64,000 nucleotides of DNA from Oxyruncus cristatus (GCA_013399855.1 VXAY01007405.1:350264-414263), one strand, 5' to 3'; positions 45,671 to 58,944 are shown, numbered from the stretch's first letter. The notes: generated from the sequence alone by a model not told the origin. Translations and numbers: made by a program.

Positions 45671-48600
45671 ATGCACAGGCAATCCAAGAGTCCCCTGAAA
45701 GTTAAAGGAAACGAGAGTGGTTGTCTTGAAGAGAAAGATGAGGCCTCTTTCCCTCTGCCAAAAGACCAGATGATCTGCAAAGGGACTAAATTCAGAGTCA
45801 TCAGAGCATCCAAGAAGGAGAACTTGAGCGATGGGAACCAGGCATGGTCACCAAAACGTGCCCTGAAATCCCCCAAAGGCCTCGGGGAGGAATTGTCCCA
45901 TCCCGAGGGGGATCCCGGGAGCTGCCACTTCCCTGGGGGCTGCTGTGGTGCCCTCCAAGGGGATGTGGGCAGTGAACCCACCTTGCCTTTGAACAGGAAG
46001 GAGAATTTTCCAGGCAACAGGTCTGGTTCCCTGGGCAATGATTCCTACTCGACTCCTGAGAGGGACAAAGCTGAAGGAAAACCCGATTTTGGGGTATCTG
46101 AAGAAGAGAGGGAAAAACCTGTTGACTTTGCTACTGTGACAATTAATGAGTTTGGGATTGCTCCAGAAAGTTTCACTAAACGATGTAAAGGTGAGGCTGG
46201 AGTGAGTAAGGACTGTTGTCCTTCCCAGAGGGGCACCTCGAGGTTGTCTTGTCCAAGCTCCTCCCAAAAGCTCCAATTTAGGGCAGATTCAGGTGGTCTG
46301 ACAGGGTTTGGATATGCCCAAGGAGCAGACTCTGAGAGGAAGTTGCTATAATATCCTACATCTTATATATTGTATATCTTATCATATTTATTTATATCAC
46401 ATTTATTGATATATTTATATATTTTTATGCATCACATATGTATACACACATACAATGCAGTATATAGGATATCTAATATATAACTACCACATTTAACTAG
46501 GATTTATCCTATATCCCACATAATTAAACGTTCCCTATTTATCTCTGAGCTTCACAGGGGAGGCTGTAAGACCAATTCTGCAAATCCTGTGGACACTTCC
46601 TTAACTAGCAATTGAAAAACTGAAAGCCAGCCAGCTCCTCACTTGGTGTATAAATTAGTTAATTATTAACTCCCTTCAGGAAAACTTCTTGAGCTGAGCA
46701 GATAACTTTGGGGCTTTCCATAAATAGCAGAAACCGCTCTTAAAAAGGAGAAAAAAAAAAATAGCATTTTGAAGCTCTAGGTGTTAAAAAGAAAAAAAAA
46801 CAACCTGTCTTTGTCTGTTTTAGTTCTTATTGGGTTTTTTTTAACCTCTGTTCTTGTCCCCTTTGCAGGGAATTCTCTGACTTCGTTAAAATTCAGGCGC
46901 CGATCAACCATTGGCCTGCGGGGCTCCCCGGAAAACAACACCCTGATCCGATACCTGGCCCAGCAGAGAAGCAAGAGGCAAAAAGAAGCTTTTACACAGG
47001 TGAGAGGCCTTCCCAAATATCAGCTGGGGCAGTTCAGTTCCCCCCAGGAGCCGAGAAGGATGAGGCAAGTCTTGGGAGGAATCTAGCACGAGGCACAGCC
47101 TGATTTTGCTGGCTTGCCTTGGACACCTGACTTTAGGCTAAGGGGATGTTCCAAGGTTTGTGTAGGGGCTGGGATCTTCTCCATGTCGAGTCTGCTCATG
47201 TATTTTAACTTGTCTTGCTTTCCTGTGGTTGCCAAGTTTGATTTTTGGGTAATTAAGGCGTTGCAAGTGAAGTCAGTATGAGCACAAGTGACTTGTTTAA
47301 TCAGACTTGTTATTAACTTGAACTGTCCCAGGCTGTCAGAAAGCAAATCCTGGACATGGCCTAGAGGAACAGATTATTAAATACAGTAAAACTTTATCTG
47401 GATAAAGTTCCTTTTTTTGCTTATTCTTACCATGCACCTACAGCTGCAGGCAGATTAAACACAGGACTTGCTTCTTCTCTCTCTCTTTTTTTTTTTTATG
47501 TCAAAGTACAAATACAAAGTAATAAAGCCCAGATGAAGGGGCAAAACCAAAAAAAAAGGGTCTGATGAGGTTAATTTTTGTTTTGGCAGATTAGTCCTTT
47601 TAAACATGCGAATGTCAGGTCATTGAAGGACAGGATTGAAACCTTTCAAACATCTTTTGAATCCCTCCAAGAAGCTGAAGGGGAAGCTGGGCTCTCTGGG
47701 CTGTCCCACGTGGAGGATTCTCAGGAAGGAGGCTCTTGTAAGTGGATTTAATAGTCTGCTCAGTGATTTGTCTCAAACATCAGGCCTTCCTTTAGGCTGA
47801 AAAGTAAGCAATTAAAATACTTCATCTGAAACAAAATAATCTTCCATCATAAGGCTTGGCACAGGTGTTCCTGGGGTTGGTTTGAGGGGTTTCTTGTGTC
47901 TTTTAACCATCTTGGTGCATCCTGGATCGTGGTTCCTCATAACAACCCCTGAAGAAAAGGACAACTAGTATTTTTTGTGACTCTTTCCTCAGTTTTAGTT
48001 CCTAGATTTATAGTCTTTGTACTTTTCACTAAGCATCAGTGTTTCCACACTTTTTCCACGAAGCTGAGAATGGTTTTTATTGTATTTCTCTGGTGTTGAT
48101 GATCTTCAAAACATGTACGTGAAAAGAATAACTTGCTTCGTTTTTGGAAGGTTGGTAATGTTATTTTCAAAGCAGACCTAAAAAAAAATATCAGTGTGTT
48201 TTCTTTTCCCTGCCTGAAACATTACCTGGCTTTTTGCATCTCGCCATCCTCTTGGTGAAGAAACATAAAACCAGAATTCACCTGTCCCTGTGGTTTGTTT
48301 GGTTTGTGTTTTGTTCTTAATCGATGCAGCTCAGAACAAAGTGCCTTTTAAAAAGGAGCCAAACCTGGAGCAGTGGAGTGAAAAGTTCACGTTGGACAAC
48401 AGTGGAGCTGATTTGAAAGGGGACTGCAGGGAAAACGTGACCAGGAGCAGTAAAGCTGAGCCCAGGATCTGCAGCATCTTGTCTCCAAACCCAGGTGTGA
48501 CTGAACCTGCTGCTCCAAAGGTACTCAGAATTAGGAGGAAACTTCTGATTTAGTGATTAAAATAGTGTTCTCATGCCTTATATTTTCATCTGTGCTGTCT

Positions 48601-51600
48601 AATCCTTTTAAGCATTTAGTTTTGGGGAAAAGAAATCCAACTAAAGTAGTAGCTGACTGAGAAAACTCTCAAATCCTTGTCTGTGGGATTAAAAAACCTC
48701 CATAGTTTGTGCTATTTTAAGAGGCAACATTTTCAGGTAGTATTTTATTTCTTTATGGTGTGCTGGTGTCTCTATAAACTGATATGTATTGATACATATA
48801 TATATAAAAAAACCTTGTAACTTTTTCTCTAGGAATGGGTCTATGGGCAAACAAACCCTCCTGAGTCCTTGGAGACTGTTGCAATTGGAGATACCTTGGA
48901 AAGAGGCCCTGGTAAGAGGATTCATCATTAAAACCTTTGTTACATTCTCCTGAGGAAGTACAAGCCCTTGAATGTTTGTCAGGAAATGTTTCACCTCATA
49001 TCTGTCCCCTTGCCTGCGATTTATGATGCACTAGAAACCTGAGGTAACTCTGACATAAAGGCTGATGGGGGGGCCACACAAAAAAAGGGCTGTAAATGAC
49101 AAACTCTTCGAGAGCTGCTGCCCCTCAAAGCCCAGCTTAAAACCAGAGTTTGGAGTTTGTTCAGCACAGGGTTTTTCTGTGATGTTGCTGCACAGAATCT
49201 GTGGAAGTTTGTATTTTCACAGCTCATGTTGTCAGTCCTAAAGTCTTGTCCATTTCCCTTCAGCCTCTAACTGACATATCTGCCCCCTTGCCCCACAGTT
49301 TTCAGGTCTGAGCAAACCCCTGCCGACACCAGAAGTGATGTTCCCTCAGATCTAAGCAGAAGGAAGGTTGGTTTTGTGGAAGGGCTGAGCCTGGGAATGT
49401 TTGAGGAAAGCAAAGCCCTTGTCACCCCACCTGCCACCCCGCGCCGAACAGGGAACGCTCCCTTCGGTGACCTCACCCAGAGTGGCTCCCTGAGGTCCAT
49501 CCTGAAGAAAACCCCAAAGAGGCAACTCCTGGCCAGCCCAAAGGTTGGTTCACTGGTCCCGTGGAGGTACCAACACTGAGGATGAGCTCCTGCAGAGTCC
49601 TTAGGGACTGAGCAGCAGTGGAGTCGTGGTTAAAGAGCCTTTCTTGACCAATTGGTGTGGATTGGAAATGATTTAATGCTGCTTGGCCATCTGGGGAGCT
49701 TCACTTGACGCTTTCATGTTGTGAGGAGCTCTGGGGCTGACCTAATTGCACCTTCCAGGACCTATTTTCTGAGGGCCTGGAGTACCAGGACAAGGGGGAA
49801 TGGCTTCCCACTGACAGAGTGGGTTTAGAGGGGATATTGGGAAGGAATTCCTCCTGTGAGGGTGGGAAGGGCTGGGATGGAATTCCCAGAGAAGCTGTGG
49901 CTGCCTCTGGATCCCTGGAAGTGCCCAAGGCCATGTTGGAGCAACCTGGGCTAGTGGAAGGTGTCCCTGCCTGTGGCAGGGGGTGGAATGAAATGATCTC
50001 TAAGATCCCTTCTGACTCAAACCATTCCAGGATTCTGGATATGATATGGATGTCTTTGAGTTTTATTCATTCAGCAAACAAGTGAGTTTTTTAAACAAAA
50101 GGACTGGCTATTAAATGTTGCTCCCCAGAAAACTTATCTTCACTTGTGAGAAGGCTATTTTAGTTAAATTTGATGTTTGATAATTAAATAGTATTGACTG
50201 GTATCATTTAAATTGGACAGGAATACTTGAACGAAGCAGTTGGCAGAGGAGGAGGTGAATCTGTCCCAGTCTCCTACTGTGAAAAAACCTTTGAAGCATC
50301 AGAAACAGGTCAGATTCCCATTTTTTTAAGCAAAAAAAAGTCCCATTTTGTGTTTTAAATAGGCAGAGTATCATCTGGGGTCATAAAGTTTGGCCTCTCT
50401 GCTCAATCTGGATTATGATGGGCATTAACCACTGCTGAATTAGCTTCTGGTGTGGCCTCCCACTGCGTGACGTGGAAAATCAGATTGCCAAGGAAAACAG
50501 AATAAAATCAACTCCACTAAATAAAATCTAGTAAAATTAATCCCACCCCAAAACTTCAGGGAGCCTCTGGCACCAGAGCAGAGTCACTGACTTTTTTTCA
50601 AGGAATTTTACATTTGTCAACCGAAAACTATGGAACAACTGGTCATTTCCAGTCTTCTGGTTTCTTCCTTAATTCTTTATACTGTAATAAAGCTCCACTG
50701 AAAATTCTGGATGATCCCACAGGACGTGTAAAAGGTGTGTGTTTGGGGTGGTGACTTTGGGGGGGAATATTCAGACCCATAAAAAGCCCGCTCTGGGACA
50801 GTTCCACATTCCCTAAGCTGCTCCTGCATTTTATTCCAACAGAAAACACGGAAAGCCTCGACTTCAGAACGCCAAAGAAGAAAAAAGTCACTTTTGGAGA
50901 AGTTCTGAGCCCTGAAATATTTGACCAGACCTTGCCTGCAAACACCCCCCTGCGCAGAGGAGCCTCCCCAGGCTGTGCCTCAGGCCTGAGCTCCAGCCCT
51001 TCTCCAAAGCCAGGCTTAAGTGCAGAACCCTTACCCAGGCTGGATTTTGATTGTGATGATGTAAGTTCTTGTTTTATTTTGAGGCTGGAAAAACAGCCCC
51101 TGCTCTCTGTGAACGGGCACTTCTTTTTATTTCATTTTATCCCCTCCCCGGGCCTGCTCGGTTTGGAAAAGAAATCGCTGAACTACTAAATTGGAGTCTG
51201 CTTTATTCCAATTTATTTTTGCTCCATGAATTCCGAGCGGCACTTTGGCCCCCGTGGAGCTGTTTGAAGGCGGGTACTGGTGGCACATGAGGTGGTTTTT
51301 GGTTTTTTGCCTTGGCTTTTTCTTCTATTTTGATGCTGTGCCTCCTTTTGCCACATACAGTGAACGATCTGGTGCGTTCTTCAACAAATAATAGATACAT
51401 GATAATAAATAATAAATTAACAAATAATAGATACATAATAATAAATAATAAATTAACAAATAATAGATACTTAATAATAAACAATAAATTAACAAATAAT
51501 AGATACTTAATAATAAACACTAAATTAACAAATAATAGATACTTAATAATAAACAATAAATTAAATTATTTAAAAAAATAATAAAACCACTTTGGGCTGT

Positions 51601-54600
51601 TCCAAGTGGACAAGGGGGGGTTTTCAGCACATCTCTGGCGTATTTATTGCTAAAAAATGTTACTTTTTTTTTGGTTGGTTTGTTTGTTTNCTATTTTAGT
51701 TAAATTTGATGTTTGATAATTAAATAGTATTGACTGGTATCATTTAAATTGGACAGGAATACTTGAACGAAGCAGTTGGCAGAGGAGGAGGTGAATCTGT
51801 CCCAGTCTCCTACTGTGAAAAAACCTTTGAAGCATCAGAAACAGGTCAGATTCCCATTTTTTTAAGCAAAAAAAAGTCCCATTTTGTGTTTTAAATAGGC
51901 AGAGTATCATCTGGGGTCATAAAGTTTGGCCTCTCTGCTCAATCTGGATTATGATGGGCATTAACCACTGCTGAATTAGCTTCTGGTGTGGCCTCCCACT
52001 GCGTGACGTGGAAAATCAGATTGCCAAGGAAAACAGAATAAAATCAACTCCACTAAATAAAATCTAGTAAAATTAATCCCACCCCAAAACTTCAGGGAGC
52101 CTCTGGCACCAGAGCAGAGTCACTGACTTTTTTTCAAGGAATTTTACATTTGTCAACCGAAAACTATGGAACAACTGGTCATTTCCAGTCTTCTGGTTTC
52201 TTCCTTAATTCTTTATACTGTAATAAAGCTCCACTGAAAATTCTGGATGATCCCACAGGACGTGTAAAAGGTGTGTGTTTGGGGTGGTGACTTTGGGGGG
52301 GAATATTCAGACCCATAAAAAGCCCGCTCTGGGACAGTTCCACATTCCCTAAGCTGCTCCTGCATTTTATTCCAACAGAAAACACGGAAAGCCTCGACTT
52401 CAGAACGCCAAAGAAGAAAAAAGTCACTTTTGGAGAAGTTCTGAGCCCTGAAATATTTGACCAGACCTTGCCTGCAAACACCCCCCTGCGCAGAGGAGCC
52501 TCCCCAGGCTGTGCCTCAGGCCTGAGCTCCAGCCCTTCTCCAAAGCCAGGCTTAAGTGCAGAACCCTTACCCAGGCTGGATTTTGATTGTGATGATGTAA
52601 GTTCTTGTTTTATTTTGAGGCTGGAAAAACAGCCCCTGCTCTCTGTGAACGGGCACTTCTTTTTATTTCATTTTATCCCCTCCCCGGGCCTGCTCGGTTT
52701 GGAAAAGAAATCGCTGAACTACTAAATTGGAGTCTGCTTTATTCCAATTTATTTTTGCTCCATGAATTCCGAGCGGCACTTTGGCCCCCGTGGAGCTGTT
52801 TGAAGGCGGGTACTGGTGGCACATGAGGTGGTTTTTGGTCTTTTGCCTTGGCTTTTTCTTCTATTTTGATGCTGTGCCTCCTTTTGCCACATACAGTGAA
52901 CGATCTGGTGCGTTCTTTAACAAATAATAAATGCATAATAATAATAAATTAACAAATAAAAATAATAAGGAAATAATAAATTAAATAATTAAAAAAAGAA
53001 TAAAACCACTTTGGGCTGTTCCAAGTGGACAAGGGGGGGTTTTCAGCACATCTCTGGCGTATTTATTGCTAAAAAATGTAACTTTTTTTTTGGTTGGTTT
53101 GTTTGTTTGAAGGAGTGTGTTGAGCCTCCCCAAGACCTCCTGGAGGTTTCTTTCGCTGCAGAGGACCCTTCACCTGTTGAAAATGCAGAAGGTAACTTGT
53201 ATTTTTGGCTGTAGATGATGAATCCTTTTGCACCTGAAAACTGAGTGCTGAGGTTTTGGGGTTTTTTTTTTAATACAGAGGATATATTTCAGCTGTGCTG
53301 AACTTTAAATGCTTTCTTCTAAAGCTGCAGTTTTTACCAGTGCTTTAGGTTGTTACTTAACCTTGTATTTTCTCTGAAAGTGCCTGATCTAGTCAGACTT
53401 ACTTCTTTAAGTCTGGACTTAAATTAGACTTAAAGTCTTGATCCTGATATTGTAATTTTGATGATTTTTAACATCAAGCCAACGATAAAGGAATTGAAGG
53501 TGGGTTGTGCACATGTGTTTATGAAAGCTGTGCATTACTGTCTGTGCTAATTATTTCTTACCAAACCCTCCCAAGTTTAGTTCTCCTCTATTGTATAAAG
53601 CAAGATGTTATTTCTTTTACGTTGCCATGTTTGATATTCCTCAAGAATAAGCCACTACTCAAGACAAAGGTGGTTCAAGTGCATAATGTTAGAAATTATG
53701 GGGATAATTTCCTCAGAATTTGATCAACTTTTGCATTGAAACTGAGTCAAACTTTTTTTTTTTTCATATGTAACAGCACCAACTGACAAACCTGACGTGG
53801 TAAAAACTCGTTCTTCTGCTAAGAGGAAGGTAAGTTTCTTTAGTGATGATTTTTTTAATCTGTTTTTTAAACTTCTTCAGGCAGAATTGTTATGGGTTTT
53901 TAACCCCCTTTTCCAGCCTCAGCTCTGCACACATCCAGGTATATGGAAATACCTCCTGTTAGTGCAGGTAATGAGATTTCTGAGTGAAAACAGTTTTCCA
54001 CTCATTAAAACCCTTTTTTTTTTTAATAGCCTGATACTTAAATTTACTATTTCTATGGAACTTTCCGGGAGCTTTCCCAAATAATCCGACAAAACATTGT
54101 GGTTGCTGGAATTTTGATTGTACAACGATTTCTGTCAGAAGAGCTTTCACACTTGAGTGTTGTACAGCTCTGGTGTGGTTTACTGGTGTGGTTTACTGGA
54201 GAGATTGAAGGCAAAAAAACCCCAGGAATATGAAAAAACTTCACCCGTCTTTGAAAGAAAGAACTGAAGATGAAAACTTAGCTTTTTCAGTAGAATGCCC
54301 TTTTTTGTCCAAACAGGGCTCTGTTTACTGTGTGAAGGCAAACTCTGTGACACTTAATTTCCAGCTGTCTCTACCTTTTATGGCCCCATAAATGAAATTA
54401 TAGAGACCAGGCCCAGTTTGGTTCTGATGCTGGTTGGGCTGTGGTGTTGTTTTATAAAAACCAGCTCCAAACCTCTGCTCCTCCACAGCGCAGAGCCGAG
54501 TCAGAGGAGGCTGATTGCAGCCCCTTGGGAGCCACGAGCACCAGGAATGCCCAAGACACCAAAAATCCAAGGAAGAGCAAGGTCCAACGACAGAAGAATC

Positions 54601-57382
54601 CAACCACCTCTGCTCCCAAAAAGTCACAAGTGAGTGGCAGCCACTGCGCTGCTGATTCCTGCCTTTATTCCCTCATCCAAGCATCTCTCCGTGGGTTTCA
54701 CGTGGTTATTTTGATCTCTCTAAAGAGTCTTTGTGTTTCTTCTTGCTGCCAATATTTTCTTCTCCGTTCCCAAGTTGCTTCCTAACGTTTACTGCCATGT
54801 CCCTCTTCCTAAAAAAGGCTGATTAGCAGGGTTTGAATATTTGTAGGGCAAAAAGGAAGGAGGTTTTTTTGTCCCTTTTTAGACTTCTGGGACAGCAAAT
54901 GAGTTTCTGGTTCTCCTCTTCCCAAGAGCCTTCAGTTGTAGATGTCTGAACCTGCCCAGTCCTATTTTATTTAAGTATCATAAAGGTTTGAGGCCTCTAA
55001 AAGATTTTTGCACGTGATCCTTTCTCAGGCTAAGCAACGAGTGAAGAAACTGCAGTTTTCAGAGCTGAAAGGCTCGTTTCTTTGCCTTCTGGGTTTGGTT
55101 GAGTGAACCAAAAACCAGGTCTCGTGTTTGAAAAGGCATCCTTTGGGTTTTCAGATGGTAGAACCAGGGGGGAACCTTCCTTTCCGGGGAAACAATCGTT
55201 ATTCCATCAAAATCCAGCAGTGCTGTCACTTCTCAATCTTTCCAGAGAACAAGGCAGACAAGCTACGGGAAAAGGAGAAAGAGGAAAGTCAAGAAATCTT
55301 TATATGGGGAAAGAGAGATGGCTTCTAAGAAACCCCTCCTCAGCCCTATCCCTGAAATTCCTGAAGTTTTCTCTTCTGTCTCATCCCCAGACTCACCAAA
55401 GGCAGACTGGCTTCTTTCAGGTAATTTGCTTTCTAGTTTCGTTTCGCTTTGTTCTTTCTGCTCCTTCTCACTTTTTTATTCCAGAAAAACCTGCTCCTGG
55501 TTATCTTTGTGCCTGAGTAACGAGCCCAGTATTATATTTTTTTAATTTAATTGCTTCTATAATAGTCGAGTCTGGAGGATTTAATGGATCAATAATGTCC
55601 AGCTGAACAAATTTAACTCCTGTTGGACTCCAGTGTAAAGCTGACAAAAAAGCACCTCTTTTCTTTGTCTGGGCCCTGATATTTTCAATATTTTAACCTG
55701 GTGCGTTGGGCATGAAGAGTTAAGGGACGTGCAGAGCTTTCTGTGGGGTTTTTTCCCACTATTTCTCTGGAATGGTTGTTTAGAACATTAATTTTACGTC
55801 GGGAAAATACTATGAAGCTTCTGCTGTAATAATTAAAAGAGATCCTGTGCATTCCCAGAGTTAATTAACCACGTGTGTGTTCCGAATCAGAGGATGCTCT
55901 TGCAGATAATCCTAATCCCTGGAATGCTGGCAAGGATGTCCAGGAGAAGGCAGCGGTTGAAGGGATGAGAGGGAAGAGCATCATCCCTGCAGCCGACGTG
56001 TATCCAAGCTCCGAGGACCTGGACACGGCAGCACCCGGCAGCTCCAGGGATGGCACCTTCCAGGTGTCCCAGGGTGACCTGCAGGCCGCTTCTGGCACTG
56101 ACCACGAGGTAACTGAGCTGCTTGAGGGTCAGGGAAGTCATGTTTGGGGGGAAATAAAACATGGGAAGAATGATTGATTAAAAGTTGGAATAGGCTGCCT
56201 GGAGAGGCCACGGGATCTCCAGCCTTGGAAGAGTTAATGAGTATTTACAACCCCACTGAGCCAGGCCTCTGAGCAACCTGGGCTAGTGGAAGGTGTCCCA
56301 GCCCGTGGGATGAGCTTTAAGGTCCCTTCCAACCCAGGCCATTCCAGGATTCTGGGATTCTCAAGCAACCTGAGCTTGGCCTCACATTGAAACAGCTTCC
56401 AACCTGTGGATTCCGAATTCCGGGATTCAGCTGGTTGGGGTTTTGGAGAATGACTAGACTTGGGGTGGAAAACACCAGCAGTTGTTTAGTTGAAACCAGG
56501 TGTTTGTGGATCACTTTCTGCCTGTATCTAAAAGGAAATGAATTATTTGTATCTCCCCAGTTTTCAAACATTGTGCCAGATGCAGAGGGCGGTTTTGATA
56601 CATCTGAGCATTTCCAGCCAGGTGAAGAGACTGCGTGTGAAAGTGAAACAAAGGAGAGTAGTTCCTTGATAGAAAATGAGCAACTACAAGGAAATCTCCT
56701 GGAATTTCTGGAACAACAGGCCATTGATGTCCACGAGGGTGCCCAGAGAACTCAGTGTCCTCAGACAGGTTCTCTAAGTGGTAGCTCAAGAAGAAGAAGC
56801 AGCAGTGCCATCTACTTTCCTCCTGTTGAACACTTGGAAATAACTGGCATTGACCTTCCAGTATCCTCTTACAATGTGGAAGAAGTTCTGTCTGTTCCCA
56901 GAAGCTCCTTCCAGCCTTTCCGGAGGAGGAGCAGCACCAGCGGGGAGACCAGAGTGAGGCGCAGCATGAGGCTGAGCAAAGATGCAGGGAGCGAGGGACT
57001 TGCATGGATTCAGCTCCCCAGCGAGGTTCCAAAGCAGCCTCCCCTGCCAGCTCCCGCTCCCAAATCCAGGAGAAGAGCCAGCACATCCATCCTTGCGGGA
57101 TCTGAGAACGTTCAACCCAGAGAGCAGAGCCCCAGCCCGTTTTCGGCCCTGGGGAAGGAGAACGAGGACTCTGCTCGTCACGCTGATGGTCCTTGCAGAA
57201 AGAGGAGGAGGAAAAGTGCACCCACACCTCCAGAAGCTCCTTGGGCTCAAACCCAGCGAAGGAGAATCACAAATTCTGTAAATAAGAGGGACAGAAATGG
57301 CACAAAACACTCTGAGGAAGCAGAAATACCTCCTGAGGTGACACTCGGCAAGGTTTCAGCTCTCTCTGACTTCCTGAAGTGA
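45671..57382 (+). CDS. CDCA2: CDCA2 (Repo-Man), PP1-targeting mitotic chromatin protein, complete, ~1035 aa
   Basis: Recruits PP1 gamma to anaphase chromatin to dephosphorylate histone H3. Coding exons: 45671-46190 (exon from 45612), 46869-46999, 47590-47737, 48330-48520, 48833-48911, 49299-49543, 50221-50308, 50843-51060, [duplicate pair 51757-51844, 52379-52596], 53113-53191, 53777-53829, 54489-54629, 55246-55420, 55891-56108, 56561-57382. Without the duplicate pair this is 3108 nt (human protein 1023 aa). Family signatures: ATVTINEFGIAPESF (end of first coding exon), RRRSTIGLRGSPENNTLIRY (46869), SILKK PP1 motif at 49496-49510, KVTFGEVLSPEIFDQTLPAN docking block at 50884 onward, SLYGEREMASKKPLLSPIPE (55246) and the RVRRSMRLSKD...GLAWIQLP tail. 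Start ATG 45671 has A at -3; an out-of-frame ATG at 45645 opens a short uORF overlapping it. The 53113 exon has a tandem AAG/GAG acceptor that could include or skip one Glu. Confidence 0.93.
49785..50042 (+). mobile_element. CR1 3' fragment (+) in a CDCA2 intron
   Basis: Runs from GGACAAGGGGGAATGGCTTC to CCATTCCAGGATTCTGGAT, just before the duplicated segment. Confidence 0.9.
50155..51689 (+). repeat. CDCA2: First copy of a 1536-bp head-to-tail duplication (CDCA2 exons 50221-50308 and 50843-51060)
   Basis: Sequence from CTATTTTAG at 50155 recurs from 51691 with a constant 1536-base offset. The unique continuation into the next exon follows only the second copy. Copies differ by a few single bases and by the length of an AT-rich 36-bp minisatellite (long here, 51380-51565). 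A single N at 51690 separates them, suggesting two alleles or contig ends placed in tandem. Confidence 0.9.
51380..51565. repeat. 36-bp AT-rich minisatellite in a CDCA2 intron, ~5 copies
   Basis: Units contain AACAAATAATAGATAC followed by TTAATAATAAACAATAAATT. The corresponding place in the second duplicate copy (about 52915-52990) has only a contracted version, the largest difference between the two copies. Confidence 0.9.
51691..53112 (+). repeat. CDCA2: Second copy of the CDCA2 duplication, with intact exon copies 51757-51844 and 52379-52596
   Basis: Both exon copies keep splice sites and reading frame. The pair is 306 nt and would add 102 aa including a second KVTF PP1 motif if spliced in. 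The minisatellite is contracted in this copy (about 52915-52990). This copy runs without interruption into the next genuine exon at 53113. Confidence 0.85.
56176..56365 (+). mobile_element. CR1 3' fragment (+) in a CDCA2 intron
   Basis: GGAATAGGCTGCCTGGAGAG through GGTCCCTTCCAACCCAGGCC and GATTCTGGGATTCTC. Confidence 0.85.
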
Positions 57383-57582
57383 AGATCAGCATTAGAGTCT
57401 TACGTTCTCTCTCAAGTGCTCTTTTCTCCTCTCTTCCACTTCCATTTCCTTATTAATTTCCTGGGTGATAACTTAGAGCTGATTTTCCTTGTCTTGATGC
57501 CTCAAACGCTTGAAGGTCCTGGGTGGAAGCCTGGCTTGGCTCAGAGGGTTGGTCTGGTCCAGCTGTGGCAAGACATCAAGAG

Positions 57583-57588
57583 AATAAA
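57583..57588 (+). terminator. CDCA2: CDCA2 poly(A) signal
   Basis: AATAAA about 200 nt after the CDCA2 stop, followed by T-rich/GT sequence. A second AATAAA at 58039-58044 may be an alternative end. Confidence 0.55.
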
Positions 57589-58174
57589 AAATTCTTCACC
57601 CACGACGAGTGTGGAGTTGTCTTTAGTAGTTAAATCACGGTGTAAATTATGTGTCCTTCCAGCTACAACTGCTTGAAGTGTTTGCTTCCCCTGTGCTTGA
57701 TCGTTCCTTTTAAAGTGCTGTTGAAATCCGCGCGAATTTTTATCCTACATTTCAAAACCACACTTGAAAGCCCTTTTTGAGATCTTCTGCAAATAAGAAA
57801 GGAAGAACTTCTGGCTGCAGGGGGAGGAGGGAAGAGGTGGGGAACCTGTTACCATCTTCTGGAAAGACTGTTTGACTCGTGGACCCAAGCGGAGTTTCTG
57901 AGAGTGAGATTTTGTGTTAGAAAGGGTTAATGAATTCTGGTTTTCCTGGTGTGTCCCATGAAGGGCTCCCCGTGCCAGCCTGGAGGAAGTGGCTTTCTTG
58001 CAGAACACCATCCCTTGGTTTTATCATTAGTGGTGTGGAATAAAATGCTTTATGTACTTGGCTGCTTTTACAGGGCTTAAAAGCAAACAGAGTGGTTTGA
58101 TTTTTATCCCTGTTTCTCCCAAGACAAGAACTCCTAAGGCAGCTTGAAAGAAACTTTGCTGCTTAAACGTTGTT

Positions 58175-58270
58175 CAAGTTGTAGAACCATTGAGGTTGGA
58201 AAAGAGCTTTAAGGTCACCGAGTCCAGCGCTGCCGCGTGGGCCGTAAACCACATCCCCGAAGTGCCACAT
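58175..58270 (-). mobile_element. CR1-like remnant (-)
   Basis: GAACCATTGAGGTTGGAAAA, GAGCTTTAAGGTCACCGAGT and CCAGCG resemble the reversed CR1 end. Confidence 0.6.
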
Positions 58271-58944
58271 CTGAAATCCCTCCAAAGGCAGTTTGCTTGG
58301 TGTTTTATGGCGGGATTTGCTTTTGGGGTTAGACTTGGGAGCCGGTTTTGGGTTGGCTGCTGTGCTAGCAGCTGTTGGCTGCCAGGAGAGGGCAGGCTGA
58401 CACGAGCTTTGTGGTTGTAAGGGAGCCGGCAAACAGTATCGGAGTGGACAAATGGTCGAGATGCCGGCTAAGGTTAAAATCTGAAGCTCAAAAAAACGAG
58501 TCAGTCAGTAAGAGCTGCTCACGAAAAACCCCCAAAACAGCAGCTGAGCCACGGGGATTTATCTGGAGAAGCGGAATGATTGCGTGCTAAAATAAGATGG
58601 GGCTTTTACAAGGGGGAGAAAACGAAGCTTGGATTTTTCTCCTGGAAAAGGGTTGTTGGGAAGGAGCTGTGGATGCTTAGTGTGAGGTTGCAGTTGTTTC
58701 CAAGAGGTACTTCTACTTCAGGGTGCTTGTAGTTCTTTTTCTCCGTCCTCTGTAGAGAATTTGTCCTCCAAGTCAATTGTCTCCTTAATCCAGAGAGGTT
58801 TTGAGAGGAGACAAGTCTTCAATCATGCAGAAGGTTGTTGTAAGAGGAGCAGGGGCTGATAATTTGTTCTCTGCATCTGCGCTGAGAGGGGCAGAAAATG
58901 TGTTTAAATGAGAGCAAAATGTCTCTGTTAAACATTAAGGGAAA

